Of a stretch of 64,000 bases of DNA, positions 11,230-18,803 are shown piece by piece. The stretch's first letter is position 1. Each line of letters opens with the position of its first letter. The notes beneath the pieces were generated by a model that ran no database searches, was not told the DNA's origin, and worked only from the letters and a program-made list of their open reading frames with translations. Source of the stretch: Sulfurospirillum tamanense. Lineage in GTDB: Bacteria > Campylobacterota > Campylobacteria > Campylobacterales > Campylobacteraceae. The translations under genes and the position numbers were made by a program. Location: the NCBI RefSeq assembly GCF_016937535.1, contig NZ_JAFHKK010000008.1, forward strand, positions 23,292 to 87,291, read 5' to 3'.

Positions 11230-11717
11230 AATTTTAGTCCCAAAATAAGCAAATCTTTTTCTTGACCCTCAATAACTGCCACACTTGGTAAATTTCCCCA
11301 CTCCTTAAAACCAAACCGCTTAAAAAGCTTTAAGCTGGTGTCGTTGTCTTTAAAAATAAACGCAAGGATATTTTTTATTTCTAGTGTTGGGGCTTTTTCA
11401 AGGGCCTCGGTTAAAAACTGTTGGCCCAGTTTTTTGCCCCTGAAGTTGGGGTCGATATAGATGCTAATTTCCACCGTTTGCGCATACGCAGGACGCCCAT
11501 AAAAAGGCTGAAAACTAAGCCATGCAATAATTTTACCATGGTATTCTTTTACCCAAATAGGGCGCTTGGACGTGTGGGCTTCAAACCACGCAAGGCGACT
11601 CTCCACGCTTACCTCTTTGGTATCAGCCGTTGAAATCCCTGTTGCTATTGTTGTGTTGTAAATTTTGACAATTTGAGGCAAATCCTCAAGGACCGCCTCA
11701 CGGTATGATTCAATCAT
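11226..11717 (-). CDS. GNAT-family N-acetyltransferase
   Basis: This 163-residue protein resembles the phosphinothricin/methionine-sulfone acetyltransferase branch of GNAT enzymes. It opens MIESYREAVLEDLPQIVKIY and has the lineage-typical STADTKEVSVESRLAWFEAH. The acetyl-CoA loop is IYIDPNFRGKKLGQQFLTEAL (motif A, R/Q-x-x-G-x-G/K), followed by AFIFKDNDTSLKLFKRFGFKEWG (motif B). The acceptor substrate is unknown, though relatives acetylate amino groups of amino-acid-like compounds. It lies 16 bases after hypA and overlaps the HAD gene by four bases, so it is carried in the hyp transcript without an obvious role in hydrogenase maturation. Confidence 0.82.
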   Translation of the reverse strand: MIESYREAVLEDLPQIVKIYNTTIATGISTADTKEVSVESRLAWFEAHTSKRPIWVKEYHGKIIAWLSFQPFYGRPAYAQTVEISIYIDPNFRGKKLGQQFLTEALEKAPTLEIKNILAFIFKDNDTSLKLFKRFGFKEWGNLPSVAVIEGQEKDLLILGLKL

Positions 11718-11733
11718 AGCACTCCTTTAAAGG

Positions 11734-12075
11734 CTACTCCATTTCAAGACGCATGAGGTACATCTCCTCACCGTCCAAAACAGAAACTTCCACACTGTTG
11801 CACTTGGGGCAGTAAAATTCATTTTTTTCAAGCACGGATTCGCTTTTACATGTAGAACAATACAACACCAAATCTTGCAAATGCATCAAAAGCTCTGCGT
11901 TTTCACACAAAGTACCTTCTTTGAAAGTATCAAAGGCCGTTTTTAGCAAATGCGGCTCAATGCCGCTGAGCTTTCCTATTTTAATTTCTACTTTCAATAC
12001 CTGCGAAGCACTGTTTTCTTTGGCATTTTTTTCACACAAATCCAACAACGCATTAACAATCGAAAATTCATGCAT
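11734..12075 (-). CDS. hypA: hydrogenase nickel incorporation protein HypA
   Basis: HypA is a small nickel-binding, zinc-structured chaperone that works with HypB to load Ni into [NiFe] hydrogenases. In Helicobacter it also serves urease. The protein starts MHEFSIVNALLDLCEKNA. The N-terminal MHE is the nickel site of the family, so the ATG at 12075 is right rather than a TTG two codons earlier. An AAGGA ribosome-binding site stands seven bases upstream. The zinc site is the pair CSTC and CPKC (residues about 70-95). The start overlaps the hypE stop by one base (TAATG). It is about 113 residues, normal for the family. Confidence 0.95.
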   Translation of the reverse strand: MHEFSIVNALLDLCEKNAKENSASQVLKVEIKIGKLSGIEPHLLKTAFDTFKEGTLCENAELLMHLQDLVLYCSTCKSESVLEKNEFYCPKCNSVEVSVLDGEEMYLMRLEME

Positions 12076-13073
12076 TAGCAAATCCTTGGAAGGAGCTCTC
12101 CCTTAGGAGGCTCTAAAAATCGGTGGCTTCCCCAAGGGGTTTCAAGCACCACTTTTCCCGCATGTTCACCCACCACCGTGCCGATGTAACACGCTTTTTC
12201 GGTCTCTTCAAAGCGGTGCAATACACTCAAGGTTTTTTCCACGTCCGCCGCTTCCACGCACAACACCATGGTGCCCTCATTTGCAAACTCGTAAGGCTCA
12301 AAGCCCAAGAGTTCGCAAATGCCCTTCACTTCTTGCGCCACAGGAATAGCTTTCTCGCTCACGGCTAGGCCCACTTTGGATGCCTCGGCCCATTCATTTA
12401 ACACCGCAGAAAGCCCGCCTCTGGTGGCATCGCGCAACGCCAAGGGTTTGATGCCCGCAGCAAACAATGCCTCTACAGGCGCCCACAAGGAGGCACAGTC
12501 GGTTTTGAGTTTCATCTCCAAATCCAACTCTTCCCGCTTGGCTAAAATGCACGCTCCGTGGTTGCCTACTTCATTGGAAACAATGAGTGCATGGCCCGCT
12601 TTGAGATTGTGCGCTGAAATCCCCTCACACACAATTTCACCAATACCCGTGGTGTTGATAAACAGCCCATCCACACCCCCTTTTGGCACAACCTTGGTGT
12701 CACCCGCTACGATTTTTACCCCACTTTTTGCCATCTCTTCTTTCATGCTAAGGACGATGGATTCAAGCTCTTCTAGCAAAAAGCCCTCTTCTATCATGAA
12801 CGAGCAAGTCAAATACAACGGCTTCGCGCCTGCCATCACAAGGTCATTGACCGTGCCAGCAATCGCAAGCTTACCAATGTTTCCTCCTTCAAAAAAGAGC
12901 GGGCTCACTGTGAAAGAATCGGTCGTGAAAGCAATGGGACCCTTTACATGTAAGGTGGCCGCGTCTTCCATTTTTTCTAAAATTTCATTGCTAAAATGCT
13001 TGAAAAATAGGCCTTTAATCAGCCCTGTTGTCTCTTCGCCACCCCCGCCTTGGGCGAGTTGAATCCGTTTCAT
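12075..13073 (-). CDS. hypE: hydrogenase maturation protein HypE
   Basis: HypE dehydrates the carbamoyl group, handed by HypF onto its C-terminal cysteine, to a thiocyanate that becomes the CN ligand of the NiFe site. This 332-residue protein starts MKRIQLAQGGGGEETTGLI and ends LLPRIC, so the terminal PRxC cysteine is present. ATP-binding AIR-synthase-like motifs include TTDSFTVSPLFFEGGNIGKL, VAGDTKVVPKG and LRDATRGGLSAVLNEWA. It overlaps hypD by four bases and hypA by one. A TTACATGTAA at 12944-12953 is read as TLHVKGP inside the protein. Confidence 0.96.
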   Translation of the reverse strand: MKRIQLAQGGGGEETTGLIKGLFFKHFSNEILEKMEDAATLHVKGPIAFTTDSFTVSPLFFEGGNIGKLAIAGTVNDLVMAGAKPLYLTCSFMIEEGFLLEELESIVLSMKEEMAKSGVKIVAGDTKVVPKGGVDGLFINTTGIGEIVCEGISAHNLKAGHALIVSNEVGNHGACILAKREELDLEMKLKTDCASLWAPVEALFAAGIKPLALRDATRGGLSAVLNEWAEASKVGLAVSEKAIPVAQEVKGICELLGFEPYEFANEGTMVLCVEAADVEKTLSVLHRFEETEKACYIGTVVGEHAGKVVLETPWGSHRFLEPPKGELLPRIC

Positions 13074-14182
13074 GCCACCCCTTTGTGGGTAAATTTTCCG
13101 TATTTAAAGTACGCCGCGCACGCCCCTTCGCTAGAGACCATACATGAGCCCATGGGACTGGAAGGCATACAGGCTTTGCCAAACACCTTGCACTCATAAG
13201 GCTTTGCAAGGCCTTTGAGGATTTTTCCGCAAATACAGGATTTGTGGTCATCAATAGGCGTTTTAGGCAACACCGCTTCAAAGACCTTTTCCGCATCAAG
13301 ATGGGCGTACGCGTCTTTAAGCTTAAGAGCACTGCGTGGGATGTCTCCAATGCCCCGCCACCTAAAACTCTCCCGCTGCTCAAAGTACGTTTCGATGAGT
13401 TTTTGGGCGCTCACATTTCCCTCGCGTGAAACAGCTCTAGTGTATTGGTTTTCCACCTCACAACGCCCCTCGTTAAACTGGCGCACGATTTTCAAGATAG
13501 ATTCCATCACGTCCACCGGCTCAAATCCTGCCACCACAATAGGCGTGTTAAACGCACGCACAATAGGCTCGTAAATCTTTGAACCCGTAATGACGCTTAC
13601 ATGCGAAGGCCCTAAAAAGGCATCAATCTTCGCATCGCCGCCTGCCATGATGGCCTCTACAGGTTCGGGCACTAACACGTGGTTGACGTGAAACAGCACG
13701 TTGGGGATGTTTTGCGCCAACACCATTTTCACTAAACTCGCACTCATGGGCGTCGTGGTTTCAAAGCCGATGGCAAAAAACACGACCGTTTTATCGGGGT
13801 TTTCTTTGGCAATCTTTAGCACATCCAAGGGTGAATAGAGTGCTCGAATATCAGCTCCCTCAGCGCGTAAGGTTTGCAAAGACCCCATGCTTCCGGGTAC
13901 GCGAATCATATCCCCAAGGGTGGCCAAGATAACCCCTTCTTGGGAAGCCAACGCCAAGGCATGGTCGATGCGCTCTTTGGGCATGATGCACACAGGACAA
14001 CCAGGCCCATGCACAAACTGAATCTGCTTAGGCAAGAGTTGTGGAATGCCAAATTTCATGATGGTATGGGTGTGACCGCCACACACTTCCATGATATTAA
14101 GGGGGCGTGTTGCCTCGGCATGAATGCTTTTGGCCAAGGCTTTCACATGGGCAGGGTTACGAAACTCTTCAATCAGATCCAT
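13070..14182 (-). CDS. hypD: hydrogenase maturation protein HypD
   Basis: HypD is the [4Fe-4S] scaffold which, with HypC, holds Fe(CN)2CO before transfer to the large subunit. This 370-residue protein starts MDLIEEFRNPAHVKALAKS. It contains MEVCGGHTHTIMKFGI (iron-coordinating Cys), HGPGCPVCI, FFAIGFETTTPMSASL, and the C-terminal cluster-binding cysteines in CICGKILKG, VFGKACMPSSPMGSC and EGACAAYF. Its 5' end overlaps hypC by 14 bases and its 3' end overlaps hypE by four, in the tight order hypB-hypC-hypD-hypE-hypA. Confidence 0.96.
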   Translation of the reverse strand: MDLIEEFRNPAHVKALAKSIHAEATRPLNIMEVCGGHTHTIMKFGIPQLLPKQIQFVHGPGCPVCIMPKERIDHALALASQEGVILATLGDMIRVPGSMGSLQTLRAEGADIRALYSPLDVLKIAKENPDKTVVFFAIGFETTTPMSASLVKMVLAQNIPNVLFHVNHVLVPEPVEAIMAGGDAKIDAFLGPSHVSVITGSKIYEPIVRAFNTPIVVAGFEPVDVMESILKIVRQFNEGRCEVENQYTRAVSREGNVSAQKLIETYFEQRESFRWRGIGDIPRSALKLKDAYAHLDAEKVFEAVLPKTPIDDHKSCICGKILKGLAKPYECKVFGKACMPSSPMGSCMVSSEGACAAYFKYGKFTHKGVA

Positions 14183-14450
14183 GTGACCTCCCCATTACGC
14201 CTTCATCATGATCAATATCCCCAGCGTCCATCATTTGAACAATCTCTTCATAAATTTTCAAGCTTTCCAACGCTTCTGCTTCGCTGATTTTTCCCATGGC
14301 ATAGCCCACATGAATGAGGATGTATTCGCCGACTTCTACTTTTTCATCAATCAAATCTAATGTTACTTGACGCCGCACGCCCATGGTGTCCACGGTCGCC
14401 ATGTTATTTTCGTCTATTTCTACCACTTTTGAGGGAATGGATAAACACAT
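14169..14450 (-). CDS. hypC: hydrogenase assembly chaperone HypC
   Basis: HypC is the small partner of HypD that carries the Fe(CN)2CO unit to the large-subunit precursor. The protein starts MCLSIPSKVVEIDENN, with the essential Cys2 and the family MCLxIPxKV signature. The middle GEYILIHVGYAMGKISE is also typical. It has 93 residues, the usual size. It lies ten bases after hypB. The 3' end overlaps the start of hypD by 14 bases, so translation of the two is probably linked. Confidence 0.95.
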   Translation of the reverse strand: MCLSIPSKVVEIDENNMATVDTMGVRRQVTLDLIDEKVEVGEYILIHVGYAMGKISEAEALESLKIYEEIVQMMDAGDIDHDEGVMGRSHGSD

Positions 14451-14460
14451 GTTTTTTCCT

Positions 14461-15252
14461 TTAACGGCGTAACGCCTTTTTCATTTTAAGATAATTTACC
14501 CACTGGTCAATCCCTTTGCCTGATTTGCTGTCAATCTCAATAACATCTACTTTGGGGTTCAGTTTGCGTGCTTCTTTAACGGCGTGCTCAATACTGAAGT
14601 CAAAATGGGGCAACAATTCACATTTAGTGATAAGCAACAGATCCGCGGCGCGAAACATCACAGGGTATTTTGCAGGCTTATCATGCCCTTCTGGGACGGA
14701 GAGCAACACCACGTTTAAGTGGGTTCCCACGTCATAACTGGCAGGACATACCAAGTTGCCTACGTTTTCTACAAAGACCACATCAAGGTCCTCAAGGGGC
14801 ATGGCATGCAATCCCTCATGCACCATAAAGGCATCCAAATGGCACGCTTGGCCCGTTGAAATTTGATACGCAGGGGCACCCTTGGCTTTGATGCGGTCTG
14901 CGTCCTGGTTGGTCTCCAAATCACCCTCGATAACACCAAGCTTTAGCGCTCCTGTGTCAATAGTTGCCTCCAAAAGGGTAGTTTTACCAGAACCTGGGCT
15001 ACTCATAAGGTTCACCGCCAACACATTATGGGTTTCAAAATGCTCCCTGATGTGCGCCGCTTCTTTGTCATTAGCATCTAAAATCTTGGTGATAACTGCG
15101 ATAGTTTTGGCATCATTAAGCTGAGGATTTGGGTGATTCTCGTGATGGTGGTCATGACTATGGTCATGGTCATGGTGATGGTGATGGTGATGATCATGGT
15201 CGTGATCGTGACTATGGCTTCGGGTGATGGTGCAACCGCAATCTTTACACAT
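14461..15252 (-). CDS. hypB: hydrogenase nickel incorporation GTPase HypB, His-rich
   Basis: HypB is the G3E-family GTPase that drives nickel delivery with HypA. This 263-residue protein has an N-terminal CxxCGC nickel motif (CKDCGC, residues 2-7), then a histidine/aspartate run at about residues 13-40 that should store nickel. The GTPase domain follows: SSPGSGKTTLLEA (Walker A), EGDLETNQDADRI, the metal-binding GQACHLDAFMV, VENVGNLVCPASYDVG and LLITKCELL. ATG 15252 has an AAGGAA ribosome-binding site upstream. It is the first gene of the hyp operon, and a TATAAT -10 box lies at 15301-15306. The His-rich store fits the other nickel genes in the window. Confidence 0.96.
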   Translation of the reverse strand: MCKDCGCTITRSHSHDHDHDHHHHHHHDHDHSHDHHHENHPNPQLNDAKTIAVITKILDANDKEAAHIREHFETHNVLAVNLMSSPGSGKTTLLEATIDTGALKLGVIEGDLETNQDADRIKAKGAPAYQISTGQACHLDAFMVHEGLHAMPLEDLDVVFVENVGNLVCPASYDVGTHLNVVLLSVPEGHDKPAKYPVMFRAADLLLITKCELLPHFDFSIEHAVKEARKLNPKVDVIEIDSKSGKGIDQWVNYLKMKKALRR

Positions 15253-15300
15253 AGAGGTTCCTTTTGGGTTAGTGACTGTGCCCTAAAGCACAAAAAAGAC

Positions 15301-15306
15301 ATTATA
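15301..15306 (-). promoter_or_regulatory. -10 box of the hyp operon promoter
   Basis: TATAAT on the minus strand, preceded by CCCGTT, would start the hypBCDEA transcript near 15294, about 42 bases before the hypB ATG. No clear -35 was seen, which is normal for Campylobacterota sigma-70 promoters. It is an exact consensus hexamer; the function is inferred. Confidence 0.55.
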
Positions 15307-15365
15307 AACGGGCCAAGTAAAAGCCTCCTTAAAAAGATAAAAACTTACTAAATTTCAGGAGTGAG

Positions 15366-16106
15366 TTGTGCTATACTGCACCAATGAAATCAACACCATG
15401 CCCTTTTTGCAACCACACCCATTTTTATCCTCTAAAAGACGGCAGGCTGGAGTGCACCGCTTGCAATCGCAGGCATTCGCCCCTCAAGCGCGCTGAAACA
15501 CTCAAACTTCTTGATAGCTTTCTAGCTCAAGATAAACCAAAAAGCGCAGCCAAAACACTTGGTCTTTCTTTGCCAACTGTTCAAAAACATTTCGCCCATT
15601 TTCGCCATCTTTGCACTTTGCTGAGCGAGGAGCTGTATCAAAACAATGCGGGTAATTTTAGCGAGTACGAAGAGTATCTTTTTTTGCCAGCTTCCAAACA
15701 GAAAAACCCCCATTACATTGTTGAGGGGGTAGGATTAATGGGGTTAAGCACGGGGAAAATTGTCTACACATTGCTCATGCCTGACCATTTTCATACCTAC
15801 GACGCCCAAGTGCGTGCCAATCCAGAATTCATCCAAACCCTAGAAAGCTATTATCAGTGGCATAAAATCAGCAAATTTAACACCTCAAACACACCACTTA
15901 GTCATTTTTGGGGATTTTTGGAAACATTTTTAAAGGGATTTCACGGTGTAAGAAGAGAAAATTTTGGAGTCTATTTAAAAGAGGTAGAATTTAGGTTTAA
16001 TCATGACAAAGAAACACAAAAACGCCTATTAACGCGCGCATGGAAGGAGCACGAAGCACTCAAGCCTCGTGCAAAAATGATTACGAAGCAGGAACAGCGG
16101 CTTTAA
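15366..16106 (+). CDS. IS1595/ISXO2-like transposase relative with degraded catalytic triad
   Basis: This 246-residue protein starts at TTG 15366 (AGGAG four bases upstream) or ATG 15384. Residues about 11-40 form a zinc ribbon (CPFC and CTAC). A helix-turn-helix follows ([21 protein letters not shown]), then an ISXO2-like core ending in [20 protein letters not shown] and [10 protein letters not shown], which match the family C-terminus well. The catalytic DDE residues do not: the first site reads SEYEEYLF rather than EVDE, the second reads TLESYYQW rather than TDxxxxY, and the family NxIExFW is TPLSHFWG. No terminal inverted repeats or target duplications were seen. It is the only plus-strand gene among the hyp/hyd genes, and its end overlaps nikR tail-to-tail by 26 bases. 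I infer a domesticated DNA-binding protein or a decaying element. Confidence 0.75.
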   Translation: MCYTAPMKSTPCPFCNHTHFYPLKDGRLECTACNRRHSPLKRAETLKLLDSFLAQDKPKSAAKTLGLSLPTVQKHFAHFRHLCTLLSEELYQNNAGNFSEYEEYLFLPASKQKNPHYIVEGVGLMGLSTGKIVYTLLMPDHFHTYDAQVRANPEFIQTLESYYQWHKISKFNTSNTPLSHFWGFLETFLKGFHGVRRENFGVYLKEVEFRFNHDKETQKRLLTRAWKEHEALKPRAKMITKQEQRL

Positions 16107-16494
16107 CAAGTTTAGAAAATTTAACCCCCTTGAGGCCACCAATTTTCTGGGCAAAATCTTGAATTTTATTGGCTTGTCCTTGTACCATGACAGTTTCAAG
16201 GCAATTGTCATGATCCACATGTACATGGGTATTGCACATGATTTTAATTTTTGCGTCATGTTGGATGTCGATAATGCGTTGCACTAAATCGTTTTGGTGG
16301 TGGGTGTAAATCATTGTTAAAACACCAATAACATCGGAGTTATCGTCTTTCCAATTGTCTTTTACGATTTTTTCACGAATCAAATCACGGGTAAATTCAC
16401 TGCGTGAAGCATACCCTTGCGTAGAGACCTTTTTGTCAAGCTCAACTAGTAGTTGCTCAGGAAGTGAAACACTAAAACGAATAACATTATCCAT
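16081..16494 (-). CDS. nikR: nickel-responsive regulator NikR
   Basis: NikR represses or activates nickel uptake and nickel-enzyme genes when it binds Ni. This 137-residue protein has an N-terminal ribbon-helix-helix DNA-binding domain ([22 protein letters not shown], with [12 protein letters not shown]). The C-terminal ACT-like nickel-sensing domain has [18 protein letters not shown] (the His-x-His...Cys nickel ligands) and [22 protein letters not shown]. It lies between hypF and the transposase-like gene. A regulator here is consistent with control of the hyp/hyd genes. In Campylobacterota NikR targets vary by species. Confidence 0.95.
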   Translation of the reverse strand: MDNVIRFSVSLPEQLLVELDKKVSTQGYASRSEFTRDLIREKIVKDNWKDDNSDVIGVLTMIYTHHQNDLVQRIIDIQHDAKIKIMCNTHVHVDHDNCLETVMVQGQANKIQDFAQKIGGLKGVKFSKLVKAAVPAS

Positions 16495-16551
16495 TATTTT
16501 TCCTTATTTAAGTTAAATTTTAGTAATACTATTGCAAAAATACTTAAAATA

Positions 16552-16572
16552 CAATAAGATTAATTATTATTG
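16552..16572. promoter_or_regulatory. possible NikR operator upstream of nikR
   Basis: CAATAA (16552-16557) and TTATTG (16567-16572) form an inverted repeat with nine bases between, in the AT-rich gap between the nikR start and the hypF stop. It is a plausible autoregulatory site. It does not closely match the Helicobacter or E. coli NikR consensus as I remember them, so this is only a candidate. Confidence 0.25.
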
Positions 16573-16574
16573 TG

Positions 16575-18785
16575 CTAAATATGTTGCATCAACTGCCCTA
16601 TGGCAATTGCACCGTCATTTGGTGTTATTTTTTGAGGAAAATACAGGGGGATATTTTCTTTTTTTGTCGCGATAATTAGGCGCTCAAGAAGGGTTTTGTT
16701 TTGAAACACTCCCCCGCCGATAACAAGAGGTAATTTTTCTTTTTTTGCAACATCAATAATACAACAAACAAGACCATTAATAAATTTTGTGCATATTTGC
16801 TCTTTATCATCTTCTAGCATTGCCAAAAAAACTTCCTCATAATCAATCACACCTTCTTTACATGTAAAAGGGTAAGCCTCTAGGTATTCAGGCTTTACAG
16901 CACGCTCAACAAGCAAACCACTCTCACCATCATAACTCACTTTTTCTAACCCAAAAGCCAATGCTGCAACGGCATCGAACAACCTTCCCACAGAAGAACA
17001 GTAAGGGGAATTGAGTCCTTTTTGATGAAGTTTTTTCAACACTGCTTGTTTGTTTTTTGGAACATTGCCAAAAAGCCTCTTTACATGTAAATGCCATTTC
17101 TCCTCAGGAATATCGCAGAAAATTGTAAATAAAATTCGCCAAATATCTTTAGTGCTCGCATCCCCGCCAAGAAGCTTAAAGGGTTTAAAATGGGCTACGC
17201 GCGCATATGCTTTACCCTCACAGCGCAAAAATTCTCCACCCCATATGGTTCCATCGTCTCCATAGCCCGTCCCATCCCACGCCACGCCTAGCACGGGGCC
17301 TTCAAGGCCATGTTCAAACATCACCGCACGAATGTGGGCGTGGTGGTGTTGCACCGTGTGTACAGGCACGCCTTGCACTTTTGCCCACTGGGAAGTTGCA
17401 TAATAAGGATGTTTATCGCACACGATTGCGTCGCATTTCACCCCATAAAAGCGCTCTAGAGTCCCTAGGGTTTTTTCAAAGAACCCAAAGGTTTCTAGGG
17501 TGTGCATGTCACCAATATAAGGACTTTGAATGATTTTGCCCTCATAAAAAAGTGCGATAGCGTTTTTTTGCTCGGCCCCTACTGCCAAAATAGTCTGCTT
17601 GCATTGGCTTTTGGTCTGAAAAGTTTGGGGCGTTAACCCTCTTGAAGCGCGCAATAAGACAGGTCTATCGCCCACCAACTGTACCACGGAATCATCACTG
17701 GCATTGACAATCTCACGGTTGTAGTCCAGATACACATCCACCACACCTGCCAATTTTTCACGCAATAACTCTGCGCTTTCTACGATGGGTTCCCCTGAAC
17801 GGTTGGCACTTGTGGCCACAATGCACCCGTTTAAAAAAGAAAACAGTTTTACATGTAAAGGAGTATAGGGCAAAAACAACCCTAGCCTATCCGTATGTGG
17901 CGCAATAATTTCTGGCAAAGTTGATGTAGCACGTTTTTTAACCAAAACAATGGGTTTTTGAATGGAACACACCATAGTCTCTTCATGCTCACTCAAAAGC
18001 GCATGAGAATGGATAGTTTTTATGTCTTTACACATCAGCGCAAAAGGCTTTGTGGGACGTTGTTTTCGTGCGCGAAGCAAGGCCACAGCCTGTGCATTTT
18101 CCCCATCACACATAAGGTGAAACCCGCCCATGCCCTTCATGGCCACAATGTTGCCTGCGCACAAGTATTGTGCTAGCGCTTCAATGGCTTCGTCTCCCTC
18201 CACCAATGTTGCGCCATCGCTCATACGGTGCAAGCTAAGCGTGGGCCCGCAATGGGGGCAACTGATGGGCTGAGCATGGTACCGTCTATCAAGAGGATTA
18301 TCATACTCCGCTTGACACAAGGCACACATGATAAAAGGCTCCATGGAGGTATTGGGGCGATCATAAGGCACGGTACGGATGATGGAATAGCGCGGACCAC
18401 AATTGGTACAGTTTGTAAACGCGTATCCGTAGCGGTGATTGGAGGGGTCGGCCATCTCTTGAGCACAATCTTCACACAAAGCCATGTCGGGAAGCACGGC
18501 CGAGTGCTTTGCTCCTGTGTGCAAGCTTTGGCGAATCTCAAAAACGGTCGAATTTTCCAAAGGTTTGAGTGTTTTTTGCAAAAGATCGATGCGGGCAAGA
18601 GGTGGCAAGGATGTTTTTAAATCCTGTTCGAAGGCGTCAATTTTTGCCTCGTCCCCCTCCACCTCAATGCTCACGCCCTCGGGCGAATTGAGGACAAAGC
18701 CCGAAAGAGCGTGGCTTAATGCAAGGGTATACACAAAGGGCCGAAACCCAACCCCTTGCACCAGGCCTTCCACAAAAAAACACAC
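16575..18785 (-). CDS. hypF: carbamoyltransferase HypF
   Basis: HypF makes carbamoyl-AMP from carbamoyl phosphate and transfers the carbamoyl group to HypE, the first step to the CN ligands. Domains in order: acylphosphatase (EGLVQGVGFRPFVY, residues about 6-19), zinc fingers CEDC/CTNC and CALC/CPHC, the YrdC-like domain (GNIVAMKGMGGFHLMCDG), and the Kae1-like domain (HHHAHIRAVM, GVAWDGTGYGDDGTIWGGEF, VIGGGVFQN). GTG 18785 starts MCFFVEG; a CTG at 18794 would add MKR, giving the family-like MKRVCFFVEG, and it is spaced seven bases from a TAGGAG that overlaps the hydE stop. Three TTACATGTAA copies lie in it (16858, 17081, 17849), read as FTCK, HLHVK and PLHVK. Confidence 0.95.
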   Translation of the reverse strand: MCFFVEGLVQGVGFRPFVYTLALSHALSGFVLNSPEGVSIEVEGDEAKIDAFEQDLKTSLPPLARIDLLQKTLKPLENSTVFEIRQSLHTGAKHSAVLPDMALCEDCAQEMADPSNHRYGYAFTNCTNCGPRYSIIRTVPYDRPNTSMEPFIMCALCQAEYDNPLDRRYHAQPISCPHCGPTLSLHRMSDGATLVEGDEAIEALAQYLCAGNIVAMKGMGGFHLMCDGENAQAVALLRARKQRPTKPFALMCKDIKTIHSHALLSEHEETMVCSIQKPIVLVKKRATSTLPEIIAPHTDRLGLFLPYTPLHVKLFSFLNGCIVATSANRSGEPIVESAELLREKLAGVVDVYLDYNREIVNASDDSVVQLVGDRPVLLRASRGLTPQTFQTKSQCKQTILAVGAEQKNAIALFYEGKIIQSPYIGDMHTLETFGFFEKTLGTLERFYGVKCDAIVCDKHPYYATSQWAKVQGVPVHTVQHHHAHIRAVMFEHGLEGPVLGVAWDGTGYGDDGTIWGGEFLRCEGKAYARVAHFKPFKLLGGDASTKDIWRILFTIFCDIPEEKWHLHVKRLFGNVPKNKQAVLKKLHQKGLNSPYCSSVGRLFDAVAALAFGLEKVSYDGESGLLVERAVKPEYLEAYPFTCKEGVIDYEEVFLAMLEDDKEQICTKFINGLVCCIIDVAKKEKLPLVIGGGVFQNKTLLERLIIATKKENIPLYFPQKITPNDGAIAIGQLMQHI

Positions 18786-18803
18786 CCGCTTCAGGGAATG
18801 CTC

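Noticed and set aside
11846..11855. TTACATGTAG in hypA as a member of the repeat family
   Set aside because: It codes the conserved zinc-site residues STCKS that are needed in any HypA, so it is probably chance.
15133..15230. Short tandem CATGGT/CATGAT-like repeats
   Set aside because: These are the His/Asp codon runs of HypB (read on the minus strand), not a CRISPR or satellite repeat.
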